Assembly (NCBI RefSeq): GCF_004344915.1
Contig: NZ_SKFG01000006.1
Coordinates: forward strand, 1 to 64,000
DNA length: 64,000 nucleotides
Origin: Paenibacillus albiflavus
GTDB taxonomy: Bacteria > Bacillota > Bacilli > Paenibacillales > NBRC-103111
Direction: 5' to 3'
Part shown: positions 8,897 through 16,827 of the stretch, one piece after another
Layout of the letters: each line of letters begins with the position of its first letter
Numbering within the stretch: the first letter of the stretch is position 1
The notes under the pieces: generated by a model
The model's database searches: none
What the model saw: the letters and a program-made list of their open reading frames with translations, nothing else
Told to the model about the DNA's origin: nothing
Made by a program: the position numbers and the translations under genes

Positions 8897-9490
8897 ATGC
8901 CAAGAGCGACAGCGAAAAATCGAATTCTTCAAGTGGCATCGGATTTGTTTTACAGAGAGGGTATCCGAGCCGTCGGAATTGACCGTATTATACTGGAATC
9001 GGGCGTTGTCAAATCGAGCTTCTATCGGAATTTTGCATCTAAAGACGATTTGGTTGCGGCTTATTTGGAATATCACGAAGATCTGAATGCGAAAGATTTG
9101 GAGGAAGTGCAGCTTCAACATCCGAATTCAAGCGCAATGCAGTTGCATGCTCTCATTGACCGATTTGTAGAGAAGATGAAAACACCCGGATATCGTGGTT
9201 GTCCCTTTGTAAATACAACAGTCGAATTTCCGGACTCCTCCCATCAGAATCATATAAGGGCGGTCAAAGGTACGGAAGAAAACTGGAACCGCATCGCAAG
9301 ATTAGCAGAAGAGGCTGGTGCTGCTCGTCCATTTGAAATGGCAGAATTATTACGTATGTTATGTAATGGGGCTATTATGCTTTCTTACATGAAAAAGTCC
9401 GATTTTAACCCCGATATATTCTCAAGAGCGGCTCATACGCTCGTTGATTCCCACTTGTTCAGTTGGACTGTAACAAGAAAGGATGATTAA
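8897..9490 (+). CDS. TetR-family transcriptional repressor
   Basis: 197 aa. N-terminal TetR helix-turn-helix (ILQVASDLFYREGIRAVGID, then SFYRNFASKDDL at about 32-45) and an all-helical ligand domain containing G-C-P-F-V-N, typical of the branch with TetR_C_16-like domains. ATG 8897 has GAGGGGTG 6 bases upstream. It probably represses itself and the divergent dinB gene through the operators at 8710 and 8829. The next gene, an AlkA-type glycosylase, starts at or inside its stop, so damage repair and this repressor may be one transcript. Confidence 0.92.
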   Translation: MPRATAKNRILQVASDLFYREGIRAVGIDRIILESGVVKSSFYRNFASKDDLVAAYLEYHEDLNAKDLEEVQLQHPNSSAMQLHALIDRFVEKMKTPGYRGCPFVNTTVEFPDSSHQNHIRAVKGTEENWNRIARLAEEAGAARPFEMAELLRMLCNGAIMLSYMKKSDFNPDIFSRAAHTLVDSHLFSWTVTRKDD

Positions 9491-9491
9491 A

Positions 9492-10139
9492 TTGCGATAT
9501 CTCTTCGATATTAACCCATACAGCCACTGTGTACGTGAATTATGCAGCAACGATCCTTTGCTGGACAAGCTGATAAATCGGATCGGAAACATCTGCATAC
9601 CAAATCAGCAGGATGGATTCAACTATCTGGCAAGATCGTTAATCGGCCAACAGCTTTCGGTCAAAGCCGCAGAGACAATCTTCCGCAGAGTTGAACAGAT
9701 ATGCGGGACGATAACGCCAGATACCATCCTAGCCGCAACGGAGGAGAGTCTGCGTTCTGCGGGATTATCTAAGAACAAGCTCGCCTATATCCGGAACACC
9801 GCCGAATGTGTGAAAGAAGGCTCTCTCGATTTTCATGCATTTCAAAACATGGACGACGAGGAAGTCATTCGTTTATTGGTCTCAATAAAGGGTATTGGTC
9901 AGTGGACCGCAGAGATGTTTCTCATTTTCTATTTAGGAAGACAGGATGTCTTGTCTTTTGGGGACAGTGGACTTAACCGAGCTGCGGAATGGCTTTATTC
10001 ATCCGAAGAGAACGACAGCAAATCTCAATTGAAACGTAAACATGTCGAATGGAAGCCTTATTCTACTATCGTATCCCTATACCTCTGGGAGGCAGTCAAT
10101 ATCGGTTTGGTTCAAACGGAATCATTTACGAACGATTAA
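9492..10139 (+). CDS. AlkA-like DNA-3-methyladenine glycosylase
   Basis: 215 aa, HhH-GPD superfamily. Helix-hairpin-helix I-K-G-I-G-Q-W-T-A-E is followed by the catalytic aspartate (D158) in L-S-F-G-D-S-G. It removes alkylated bases by cleaving the N-glycosidic bond. I favour TTG 9492, with AAGGATGA about 6 bases upstream; ATG 9483 is the alternative and would overlap the TetR gene by 8 bases. Lacks the N-terminal domain of E. coli AlkA, as many Gram-positive versions do. Coupled to the TetR gene. Confidence 0.9.
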   Translation: MRYLFDINPYSHCVRELCSNDPLLDKLINRIGNICIPNQQDGFNYLARSLIGQQLSVKAAETIFRRVEQICGTITPDTILAATEESLRSAGLSKNKLAYIRNTAECVKEGSLDFHAFQNMDDEEVIRLLVSIKGIGQWTAEMFLIFYLGRQDVLSFGDSGLNRAAEWLYSSEENDSKSQLKRKHVEWKPYSTIVSLYLWEAVNIGLVQTESFTND

Positions 10140-10203
10140 TGATCAGAAATCGAAGTCAGATATAAAACATTGGCAATCTTGCGCCGCGACGTGCTCCTTA
10201 CGC

Positions 10204-10259
10204 TTTTTTCGCCGTTATCCCGTTAAGCTGAACCGTACCATAAGTAGGGCGAAATTTTT
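10204..10259. repeat. Dispersed inverted-repeat element, copy 1
   Basis: Core cgttaagctgaaccgta between terminal arms tttcgcc (10207-10213) and ggcgaaa (10248-10254). Same element as copies at 11939, 14141 and 15909. Confidence 0.8.
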
Positions 10260-10377
10260 ACATTGACCGCCTTCTAATCGTTGTCCGACAGTGCATACTG
10301 AACCACGCTGCCGAATACTCAGTATGGTGCTGACGCCTTCATAATGCATAATAAGTGGAAGGGAAGGGGAGTGATTT

Positions 10378-10443
10378 GTGCCGAACATTAAGGTGCTTAT
10401 TGCCGACGACAATTCATTCATTCGCGAAGGATCAGCAGTTTAA
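10378..10443 (+). pseudogene. Remnant of a NarL-type response regulator (N-terminus only)
   Basis: GTG start with GGGGAGTGA upstream, then 21 codons beginning I-K-V-L-I-A-D-D-N-S-F-I-R-E-G, the first beta strand and acidic pocket of a receiver domain, followed by an abrupt S-A-V and TAA. The remaining receiver and LuxR-type HTH are missing. A deletion seems to have joined the start of a regulator gene to sequence just upstream of the GNAT gene. No kinase remnant could be identified upstream. Confidence 0.75.
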
Positions 10444-10461
10444 AAAAGAGGAGGTTGATGT

Positions 10462-10944
10462 ATGGGAATCCGTACCGCTACACTAAATGATTTACCCGTT
10501 CTTACGGAAATTGGAAAACTATGTTTTCCACCTGAAGAAGCAGCGACAGAGAAGGAGTTTGAAGAAAGATTGAAAGTGTATCCAAATCATTTCTGGATTT
10601 TGGAAAATAATGGTGATCCAATAGGTTTCATCAATGGAATGGTAACAAATGAGACAAGAATTCGAGATGTAATGTTTAAAAATGCTTCTTTGCATGAGGA
10701 AGATGGAGCATGGCAGGCTATATTTGGGGTAAATACAGTTCCTAAATACCGAAAGCGTGGATATGCTAGCAAAATGATGGAACAGGTTATAGAGGATGCG
10801 AAAAAACAAGGACGAAAAGGCTGTATTTTGACTTGCAAAGAGGAGTTAATACAGTATTATGTAAAACTTGGATATAAAAATGAGGGGGTATCACAATCTA
10901 AACTCGCTGGTGCAGTTTGGTATGATATGCGTTTGGAGTTTTAA
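10462..10944 (+). CDS. GNAT-family N-acetyltransferase
   Basis: 160 aa. The acetyl-CoA motif is V-P-K-Y-R-K-R-G-Y-A-S (about residues 95-105), with the usual beta4-alpha3 signature just before it. Transfers an acetyl group to an amine; substrate unknown. ATG 10462 has AAGAGGAGG 7 bases upstream. It stands alone, 18 bases after the response-regulator remnant, and may now use that gene's old promoter. Confidence 0.9.
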   Translation: MGIRTATLNDLPVLTEIGKLCFPPEEAATEKEFEERLKVYPNHFWILENNGDPIGFINGMVTNETRIRDVMFKNASLHEEDGAWQAIFGVNTVPKYRKRGYASKMMEQVIEDAKKQGRKGCILTCKEELIQYYVKLGYKNEGVSQSKLAGAVWYDMRLEF

Positions 10945-11096
10945 TGTAGATTTGAAAAGGCTGCGAGCGCACAGCGGGCGGCACTCTCGAATGCCCATAA
11001 TTGAGCAAAACTTCCTATTGAAATGGATTTAAAATCTTTGTAAAATAAATATTATTGTATTTTTTAACAAATCAGAATATTAAAAGGAGTTCAACC

Positions 11097-11771
11097 ATGC
11101 TAAGCAAAAAACTTGTTGCCACAGTTGCAGGACTATCTCTGCTCGTCGGGGTCGGGAGCGGCGTTTATGCCGGCGCCAACATGCAAGAAATCAAGGCCTA
11201 TTTAAATGGTGATCTCAAAATACGCGTCAATGGCACCGTGGCGCAGTTAAATGATGCGAAAGGCTCAGCTATTTTACCAATTACATATAATGACACGACC
11301 TATTTGCCGGTACGGGCTGTTGCCAACGCTTTGCAGGTAGCCGTCGGCTTTGACGAGGAGAAGCAGGAAGTGCTTCTCGGGGAGAAAGTGAACGGAACCC
11401 CTCTAAATGCGGAGAATTTTGATAACTATACCTACACGAAGGATCCGGCACAAACGACCTACAACAATAAAAACTACAAAGAAGCCTATTATTATCACGA
11501 ATCCGGCGCGCCGACGCTCATTATTACGCCGAACAAAAAATATCAGACGCTTCATTTGAAGATTGCGGCGATCGATAAGGATCTTACAAAGTTCGAAATC
11601 AGAGATAATGATACATTTGCCCTCTTGAAAACAATTGAAACGATTTCGCCGAGTGAAGGGTTAAAAGAAATTGTCGTCGATATTGGCAACATCGAAACCT
11701 TGGCGATCTCTATGCAAGTTAAAGACGGAGGCGGTCTTTTCGTTCCGCTGATCGATTCTTATTATAAATAA
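11097..11771 (+). CDS. Secreted protein with copper-amine-oxidase-type stalk domain
   Basis: 224 aa. Signal peptide at about 1-23 (K-K-L-V-A-T-V then a hydrophobic run and A-G-A). One stalk domain (about 28-100: I-R-V-N-G, D-T-T-Y-L-P-V-R-A-V-A, V-G-F-D) as common in Paenibacillus exported proteins. The C-terminal 120 residues look beta-rich and are not assigned. ATG 11097 has AAAGGAG 8 bases upstream; the frame is open further up without a ribosome site. The domain is a structural module, not evidence for amine oxidase activity. Two hairpins follow. Confidence 0.88.
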   Translation: MLSKKLVATVAGLSLLVGVGSGVYAGANMQEIKAYLNGDLKIRVNGTVAQLNDAKGSAILPITYNDTTYLPVRAVANALQVAVGFDEEKQEVLLGEKVNGTPLNAENFDNYTYTKDPAQTTYNNKNYKEAYYYHESGAPTLIITPNKKYQTLHLKIAAIDKDLTKFEIRDNDTFALLKTIETISPSEGLKEIVVDIGNIETLAISMQVKDGGGLFVPLIDSYYK

Positions 11772-11809
11772 TAGGAAAAAGAGAGAACTTCGGTTCTCTA
11801 CAATCTGGA

Positions 11810-11830
11810 GCCGCAATATTGCGGCTTTTT
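11810..11830 (+). terminator. Intrinsic terminator after stalk gene
   Basis: GCCGCAATATTGCGGC followed by TTTTT. A separate AGAGAAC-TTCG-GTTCTCT hairpin lies just upstream at 11782-11799. Confidence 0.85.
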
Positions 11831-11938
11831 ACTTTCTTTGAGGCAAAACATAGGCTATTACTTACCTCGGCGCTTGTTCGTTTTTTTTAACAGGTAGAGT
11901 TGAAAAATGAAACAATAATCATTTCACGAATTGAATCA

Positions 11939-11983
11939 CCGATAGATCCGTTAAGCTGAACCGTATCATAAGTGAGGAGAAAT
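11939..11983. repeat. Dispersed inverted-repeat element, copy 2
   Basis: Core cgttaagctgaaccgta followed by tcataagtga. The terminal arms are degenerate here (cacc/gagg instead of cgcc/ggcg). Confidence 0.7.
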
Positions 11984-12136
11984 TAGGGAGAAGGGCCAGA
12001 TAGGGAGTTGTGGACTAGGGTCGAACGTCATCGTTTCAGTTTGTCAGTTGTTTATTGCCTGATGTATAACATCCTCTCTTCCTGTAAACGCTGAAAATAT
12101 TCTGTTTAACGAAATGAGGAATTCGGGGGATAATAC

Positions 12137-13006
12137 ATGCTAATCGGAAGTCACGTATCCATGGGCGGCAAGGAGATGTTGCTTAAAGCCAGCAAAGAGG
12201 CTGCTTCTTATGGAGCGAATACATTCCTGATATACACCGGTGCTCCACAAAATACGAAAAGAAAACCGATCTCTGATTACAAGATATCAGAGGGGCATGC
12301 GCATATGAAAGAGCATGGAATCAGCGATATTGTTGTTCACGCTCCTTTCCTGGTCAATCTGGCAAATTCCATGAACAATCAAGTATTCAGTCATAGCATT
12401 GCCTTTATGCGCGATGAAATGGACAGGACGGAAGCATTAGGTTCGGAGCAGATTGTGATGCATCCCGGATCACACGTTGGAGAAGGAGTAGGCAAGGGAC
12501 TTAACAAGATCATTAAGGGGCTAAATGAAGTTCTTACCCGGAATGAAAAGGTTCAAATCTCGTTAGAGACAATGGCAGGTAAAGGGACGGAATGTGGTGT
12601 TCGCTTTGAGGAACTGGCTTGCATTATAGATGGAGTAACTTACAATGAGAGTCTTTCAATTTGCCTGGACACTTGCCATGTTCATGATGCTGGATACGAT
12701 ATTGTCCATGACTTTGACGGCGTGCTTGATGAGTTCGATCGCATCATTGGGCTTAATCGGTTAAAAGTGCTTCACATTAATGATTCCAAGAACGAACGCG
12801 GCTCCCGTAAAGATCGGCACGAGAATGTCGGACATGGATTTATAGGCCTGCATGCCTTGGACTATATTGTTCACCATCCTCAACTTTCTAATCTCCCCAA
12901 ACTGCTTGAAACCCCATCTATTGGACCTATTAAATACAAAAATCCTCCGTATAAACATGAAATTGCTTTACTTAGAAGAGAATTAACAGAACCAATAGAA
13001 AAATAA
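12137..13006 (+). CDS. nfo: Deoxyribonuclease IV (AP endonuclease, endonuclease IV)
   Basis: 289 aa, family-typical length. TIM-barrel AP endonuclease with the N-terminal G-S-H-V-S motif and three family signatures: the segment around [15 protein letters not shown], and [13 protein letters not shown] with H-I-N-D-S-K, which supply the zinc ligands. It cuts DNA 5' of abasic sites in base-excision repair. In Bacillus, Nfo also protects spores. Monocistronic as far as visible. Confidence 0.96.
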   Translation: MLIGSHVSMGGKEMLLKASKEAASYGANTFLIYTGAPQNTKRKPISDYKISEGHAHMKEHGISDIVVHAPFLVNLANSMNNQVFSHSIAFMRDEMDRTEALGSEQIVMHPGSHVGEGVGKGLNKIIKGLNEVLTRNEKVQISLETMAGKGTECGVRFEELACIIDGVTYNESLSICLDTCHVHDAGYDIVHDFDGVLDEFDRIIGLNRLKVLHINDSKNERGSRKDRHENVGHGFIGLHALDYIVHHPQLSNLPKLLETPSIGPIKYKNPPYKHEIALLRRELTEPIEK

Positions 13007-13128
13007 GACTTTGTGAGAAAATGGCAAAACCATCGAAAATTGCAGATTCTCGGGTTCTTCCGTAATACGCACCTTCGTTTGGCGATCCTCGTAGACTATA
13101 ACATAGTGAATAGAAAGGGGACGAGGAA

Positions 13129-13941
13129 ATGATCGTCATTGAGGGTCAAACCAATACTCTGTTCGATACAACGGCACTGTCGATGCTGGAAAAGGATATA
13201 TTGCAACAAAAGAAGCAGAGTGTGACCAGATACCGATACGCTTCGGAAGCCCACTTACGCTACGAGCTAAAGCTGAGAAGCCTAACCGTGGAGGCTGCGA
13301 AGGCGCTAGACGCGAGTGAGGCCGTCTTTGCTACTTTCAGCAAATCCCGCTGCAACAGACGCTACTGGACCCGGAACGAGGAGGGTGGATTCAAACTGAA
13401 TGTTGGCGTATCTCCCGCGAACGCCATCCGCGATATCTATGACAACGGGTCAGAGTATGCCTTCGAATGCGCCACTGCGATAATAATCGTACTGTACAAG
13501 GCTATTATCGAGGCTAACGGGGACGAAGCGTTTAATGCCAATTTCCCCAACTTGTTGCTTTACGACGGGCATCATGACAGCCACCTTCGGCTAATCAATG
13601 AAGACGGAAAGACGTCTTACCCTGGAGATGTACTTTATTTCTCAAATCCCGAACACGATCCGGATAAGCCCGAATGGCAAGGAGAGAACGTCGTCAAGCT
13701 GGGAGCCGATCTCTATTATGGACACGGCATCGGGATCAAGTCCGAGCAAGATATTATATCCGTCTTGAATAAGGTCAGAAAACCAGGCAGCGACGTTTCG
13801 GCTTACTTGTCCGACAAATTCTTCCATCCCGACTTTGCGTATATTCGCGGCCTGACAGCAAGAAATCAGCTTTCGGAAATACAGATGATCTTCCCAGCAC
13901 GAATCGTCGCACAGATTGGCAGTAATCGCTATATTTGCTAA
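13129..13941 (+). CDS. tgl: Protein-glutamine gamma-glutamyltransferase (spore-coat transglutaminase)
   Basis: 270 aa, close to B. subtilis Tgl as I remember it (about 245 aa). Shared segments: F-E-L/Y-E-L-K-L-R near residue 45, Y-A-F-E-C-A-T-A-I with catalytic Cys114, L-Y-D-G-H-H-D, G-D-V-L-Y-F-x-N-P, G-E-N-V and G-H-G-I-G-I. It forms epsilon-(gamma-glutamyl)lysine crosslinks between spore-coat proteins. Start ATG 13129 has GAAAGGGGACGAGG immediately upstream. The C-terminal tail is longer than in B. subtilis. Expected to be sporulation-controlled, but I could not assign a sigma-K promoter. Confidence 0.93.
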   Translation: MIVIEGQTNTLFDTTALSMLEKDILQQKKQSVTRYRYASEAHLRYELKLRSLTVEAAKALDASEAVFATFSKSRCNRRYWTRNEEGGFKLNVGVSPANAIRDIYDNGSEYAFECATAIIIVLYKAIIEANGDEAFNANFPNLLLYDGHHDSHLRLINEDGKTSYPGDVLYFSNPEHDPDKPEWQGENVVKLGADLYYGHGIGIKSEQDIISVLNKVRKPGSDVSAYLSDKFFHPDFAYIRGLTARNQLSEIQMIFPARIVAQIGSNRYIC

Positions 13942-14076
13942 CCGAAGATGTGACAGGTAATATATAGCATTGCATTTGATCCATTACGAATTATTGCTCA
14001 AGTGGTTAGTGAGGGCGATCCCTCGCAGACCGACGCGTCGAAGGGGTAATACCAATTAAGGCTTATACGCCAAAGG

Positions 14077-14137
14077 TTACGTTAGGAACGATAGTTGAAC
14101 GAAACAAGGAGCAGATCACCGCCGCAGCTGCTCTTTT
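14077..14137 (+). repeat. Related box plus terminator hairpin
   Basis: Box with cgttaggaacgatagttgaa (14081-14099) followed by hairpin gagcag/ctgctc (14109-14114 with 14128-14133) and TTTT. Similar box-plus-hairpin units stand at 26923 and 28125, and a lone box at 23287. It adjoins element copy 3. Confidence 0.6.
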
Positions 14138-14140
14138 CGC

Positions 14141-14196
14141 ATTTTTCGCCGATAATACCGTTAAGCTGAACCGTACCACAAGTGACGGCGAAAAAT
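14141..14196. repeat. Dispersed inverted-repeat element, copy 3 (best preserved)
   Basis: 56 bases with perfect 10-bp terminal inverted repeats, atttttcgcc (14141-14150) and ggcgaaaaat (14187-14196), around the core cgttaagctgaaccgta. It lies between converging tgl and MFS genes in a 333-base gap that holds only this and the box at 14077. Confidence 0.85.
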
Positions 14197-14274
14197 ATTA
14201 TTGTGGGGTAGTGTGGGAAATGCTTGAGGTGCCGGTGTTACTGCCGCTAAATTGAACTATTGCTTCAGGCTTGT

Positions 14275-15450
14275 TCAGCGTACGTTTACTCTCTCCGCAT
14301 TTGATTTGGAAATTACCATTTTTACTATGATCAACAAGAAAGCAAGTAATGCAAACATAATGCCGCACCAGATCAGCTGATGTGTGCCCAACTGAGATAT
14401 AAACCGTCCGCCTATCGAGGCCCCTACTGTAATGCCAACATTGGAAAATGAAACAAACAAGCTGTTGCCGAATTCGGGAGCTTCTTTCGCCTCAGTCATC
14501 AACAAGGCTTGACTGACAATAAGCCCACCGGAATGCACGGCCCCCCAAATAAATACGATGACCACCATCGGCAAGAAATACGAACCGAGAAAATAAGTGA
14601 ATAAGTAAATGACCGCATATACCAGAGGAAACAGGATGACGGTCTTGGTCATGCTTTTGTGTAAAAAGCCCCCAAACAAAAAGTTTCCAGCAATCATGGT
14701 GACGCCAAAGGCCATCAGCATAATGCTAATCCATGACCCGTTCATATGGGTGACTTGTCCAAGATATTCGGCAAAATAGCTGTACACTGAAAACATAGAT
14801 GCAAAGATAAGAACAACGATCACGATCGTTAACCACAATTGAGGTTTGCGCAAGATGCTAAGCTGCTTACCAAAAGACATTTTTTCCTTAACAGGCATAG
14901 AAGGAAGCCAGGTAAGTATCCCTATAAAGGCAACCATGCTTACAACAGCACCAAACAGGAAAGCAGCTTCCAACGAAATTTTTTCGCCGAGATAAGAGGT
15001 CAACGGCACGCCAAAAGCGAATCCGACGGTTATTCCGGCAAAAACCTTAGTGACGGCTTTGTTGCTCTTTTCGGGAGGAACAAGGCTGGCCGCGGTCACA
15101 AGAGCAATTGAAAAAAAGACAGGATGAAAAATAGCAGGGACAATCCGGAAAGCTAGCATGACTTCGAATTTGGTTGTGTAGGCATAGACAATATTAGAGA
15201 TGGCAAACATAAAAACAGCGGTTAACAAAATGACTTTACGATTAATGCCAGAAGCGAGTAAGGTCAGGAATGGACCTGAAAGGGCAACGATTAAAGCAAA
15301 TATACTTACAAGATACCCGGCCTGAGAGGGCGATATGTGAAATTTTTGAGTGACTTGGGGAAGAACACCTATAATGCCCATTTCCGTTGTAATAATGCCA
15401 AATACACCTAAAGCCAAAAAAATGATAAGTGAAGAGTGAATTTTTTTCAT
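14275..15450 (-). CDS. MFS efflux transporter (AraJ/YdhP-like)
   Basis: 391 aa with about 12 hydrophobic helices. N-terminal pattern G-I-I-T-T-E-M-G-I-I-G-V-L-P and S-G-I-N-R-K in the first cytoplasmic loop fit the drug:H+ antiporter/arabinose-efflux-like branch. It exports an unknown small molecule. The start has GGAGG 9 bases upstream. It follows the ArsR-type gene on the same strand by 69 bases, so it is most likely the exporter controlled by that repressor. Confidence 0.9.
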   Translation of the reverse strand: MKKIHSSLIIFLALGVFGIITTEMGIIGVLPQVTQKFHISPSQAGYLVSIFALIVALSGPFLTLLASGINRKVILLTAVFMFAISNIVYAYTTKFEVMLAFRIVPAIFHPVFFSIALVTAASLVPPEKSNKAVTKVFAGITVGFAFGVPLTSYLGEKISLEAAFLFGAVVSMVAFIGILTWLPSMPVKEKMSFGKQLSILRKPQLWLTIVIVVLIFASMFSVYSYFAEYLGQVTHMNGSWISIMLMAFGVTMIAGNFLFGGFLHKSMTKTVILFPLVYAVIYLFTYFLGSYFLPMVVIVFIWGAVHSGGLIVSQALLMTEAKEAPEFGNSLFVSFSNVGITVGASIGGRFISQLGTHQLIWCGIMFALLAFLLIIVKMVISKSNAERVNVR

Positions 15451-15519
15451 TAAATATATCCTCCATTAATATTCATATATAGAATTGTAGATATGATAAA
15501 CGAAAAAGCCTCCTTTCGG

Positions 15520-15840
15520 CTATAGTTTAGTTTGGACGTACTCGGAAAATTGCTTAATGGTCTTTTCGTTTCGGCGGTAATACGTCCATTTTCCGATTCG
15601 CTCAGATTCCAATAAACTAGCTTTTTGCATGGTGGCTAAATAGTTTGAGATAACAGACTGGGCAAGTCCCGATTTTGCCTGAATATCTCCTACACATACA
15701 CCAATGCGAAAGTTAAGCCCCTGTTGCAAATAGAGCTTTTCATCAAAAAATTCCTCTGGGTTCTTCAACCATTGCATAATTTGACAACGCATCTCGTTAG
15801 ACAAAGCTTTATAAATCAATAAAGGTTCCATACCCATCAT
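15520..15840 (-). CDS. ArsR-type winged-helix repressor
   Basis: 106 aa. Winged helix with I-Y-K-A-L-S-N-E-M-R-C-Q-I-M at the start and recognition helix G-L-A-Q-S-V-I-S-N-Y-L-A-T-M. The usual ArsR metal motif (E-L-C-V-C-D) is absent; there is an isolated cysteine in V-C-V-G-D, so metal sensing is doubtful. The start is uncertain (M-M-G-M, weak ribosome site). It presumably represses itself and the following MFS gene, perhaps through the dyad at 15844-15859. Confidence 0.85.
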   Translation of the reverse strand: MMGMEPLLIYKALSNEMRCQIMQWLKNPEEFFDEKLYLQQGLNFRIGVCVGDIQAKSGLAQSVISNYLATMQKASLLESERIGKWTYYRRNEKTIKQFSEYVQTKL

Positions 15841-15843
15841 TAT

Positions 15844-15859
15844 ATCTACTTTTTTAGAT
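15844..15859. promoter_or_regulatory. Candidate ArsR operator
   Basis: ATCTA-N6-TAGAT dyad ending 4 bases upstream of the ArsR-type start codon, where an autorepressor would block initiation. Confidence 0.45.
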
Positions 15860-15908
15860 TTGTAAATATGAACAACTTTGTTTAGGAGCCGCGCGGCGCT
15901 CTCACTCC

Positions 15909-15965
15909 TTTTTTCGCCGATAGACCCGTTAAGCTGAGCCGTATCATAAGTAAGTGAGGTTAAAT
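15909..15965. repeat. Dispersed inverted-repeat element, copy 4
   Basis: ttttttcgccgata then ccgttaagctgagccgta; one base differs in the core, and the right arm has decayed. Preceded by gccgcgcggc at about 15888. It lies between divergent ArsR and XRE genes, so it is not simply a terminator. Confidence 0.7.
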
Positions 15966-16100
15966 ATAGACCACCTAAAAATCATGGCCTAAAACGGAGG
16001 TAATTGTAGGCATAATGTATCTCTACTCTCTTTCGAGTTATTGGCGCTTTAGTTGAATAAGGCACAATAAGATAGCTCTTTTTCGTATATTATTATTTAA

Positions 16101-16152
16101 CAATCTAGGCGCATGGATCTAATAGATCAAGCGTTTTTTTTGCGCTAGATTG
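16101..16152. repeat. Nested inverted repeats upstream of the XRE regulator
   Basis: Outer arms caatctaggcgc (16101-16112) and gcgctagattg (16142-16152) with one bulged base. Inside is a second palindrome, gatctaatagatc (16116-16128), and a run of eight T. Could be an old terminator, a transfer scar or a regulatory structure. Confidence 0.55.
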
Positions 16153-16168
16153 AATCGTTAATTAATCA

Positions 16169-16197
16169 AATTTCATATTCGTGAAATTATTTCATAA
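16169..16197. promoter_or_regulatory. Candidate operator/promoter region of the XRE-cupin operon
   Basis: Overlapping dyads TTTCA-N6-TGAAA and GTGAAAT-T-ATTTCAT, 64-90 bases upstream of the XRE start and followed by AT-rich promoter-like sequence. A plausible autoregulatory site. Confidence 0.4.
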
Positions 16198-16260
16198 TAC
16201 ATTGCTTGTTACTATTGTATATATTATATTATTTACAATAATGAATTTCGAGGTGAAGTG

Positions 16261-16812
16261 ATGAATATTGGGATGGAAATTAAGAAGTTGAGGACTGAAA
16301 AAGGAATTACTTTGAAAGAGTTAAGTGAAAAGAGCGAATTATCTGTTGGATTTCTGTCTCAATTAGAAAGAGGGCTTACGACCATAGCCGTTGATTCGCT
16401 TGAAAAACTAGCTGATATTTTGGAAGTACATTTAACACATTTTTTTAATTATCCACTTAAAAGGAAAGATATGGTTCTAAGAAGTTATGAACAAGAAGTA
16501 ATGGATTCCGAAGGTGGTTTTATTAAATATAGTTTAAGTACAAATTTGGAAAACAGACAACTTGTCCCAAGACTTATCGAAATCCTTCCTCAAAAGGAAA
16601 ATGAAGAAATATTATCGTATAAGCATGCGGGAGAAGAGTTCATTTATGTTTTAGAGGGTATCTTAACCGTTTTCATCAATGGTACGAGGTATGAAGTATA
16701 TCCTGGTGACAGTGTTCATATGGACTCAACTATTGCCCACAATTGGGCTAATTATACGAACAAAAAAGTCCAGCTTCTAGCTGTTAATACCCCAAATTTT
16801 ATCTACAAATAG
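16261..16812 (+). CDS. XRE-family regulator with C-terminal cupin domain
   Basis: 183 aa. Helix-turn-helix at about 5-60 (L-K-E-L-S-E-K-S-E-L-S-V-G-F-L-S-Q-L-E-R) and a cupin at about 105-180 (H-A-G-E-E-F-I-Y-V-L-E-G and P-G-D-S-V-H-M-D). Such regulators, for example PuuR/SutR-like ones, often control amine, amino-acid or peptide catabolism. ATG 16261 has GAGGTG 5 bases upstream. It is the first gene of an operon with the EutH-like permease (15 bases later) and an aminopeptidase. The whole block is more AT-rich than its surroundings. Confidence 0.9.
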   Translation: MNIGMEIKKLRTEKGITLKELSEKSELSVGFLSQLERGLTTIAVDSLEKLADILEVHLTHFFNYPLKRKDMVLRSYEQEVMDSEGGFIKYSLSTNLENRQLVPRLIEILPQKENEEILSYKHAGEEFIYVLEGILTVFINGTRYEVYPGDSVHMDSTIAHNWANYTNKKVQLLAVNTPNFIYK

Positions 16813-16827
16813 AAAGCGAACATAACA

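Larger units (their letters stand above)
11772..12136. other. Intergenic region upstream of nfo
   Basis: 365 bases. Contains two hairpins after the stalk gene (11782-11799 with a TTCG loop, and 11810-11830) and dispersed element copy 2 (11939-11983). The last 150 bases should hold the nfo promoter; no clear box could be assigned. Confidence 0.5.

Noticed and set aside
10265-10377. Histidine-kinase remnant upstream of the amputated regulator
   Set aside because: One frame vaguely resembles a kinase helix, but the match is too weak to call.
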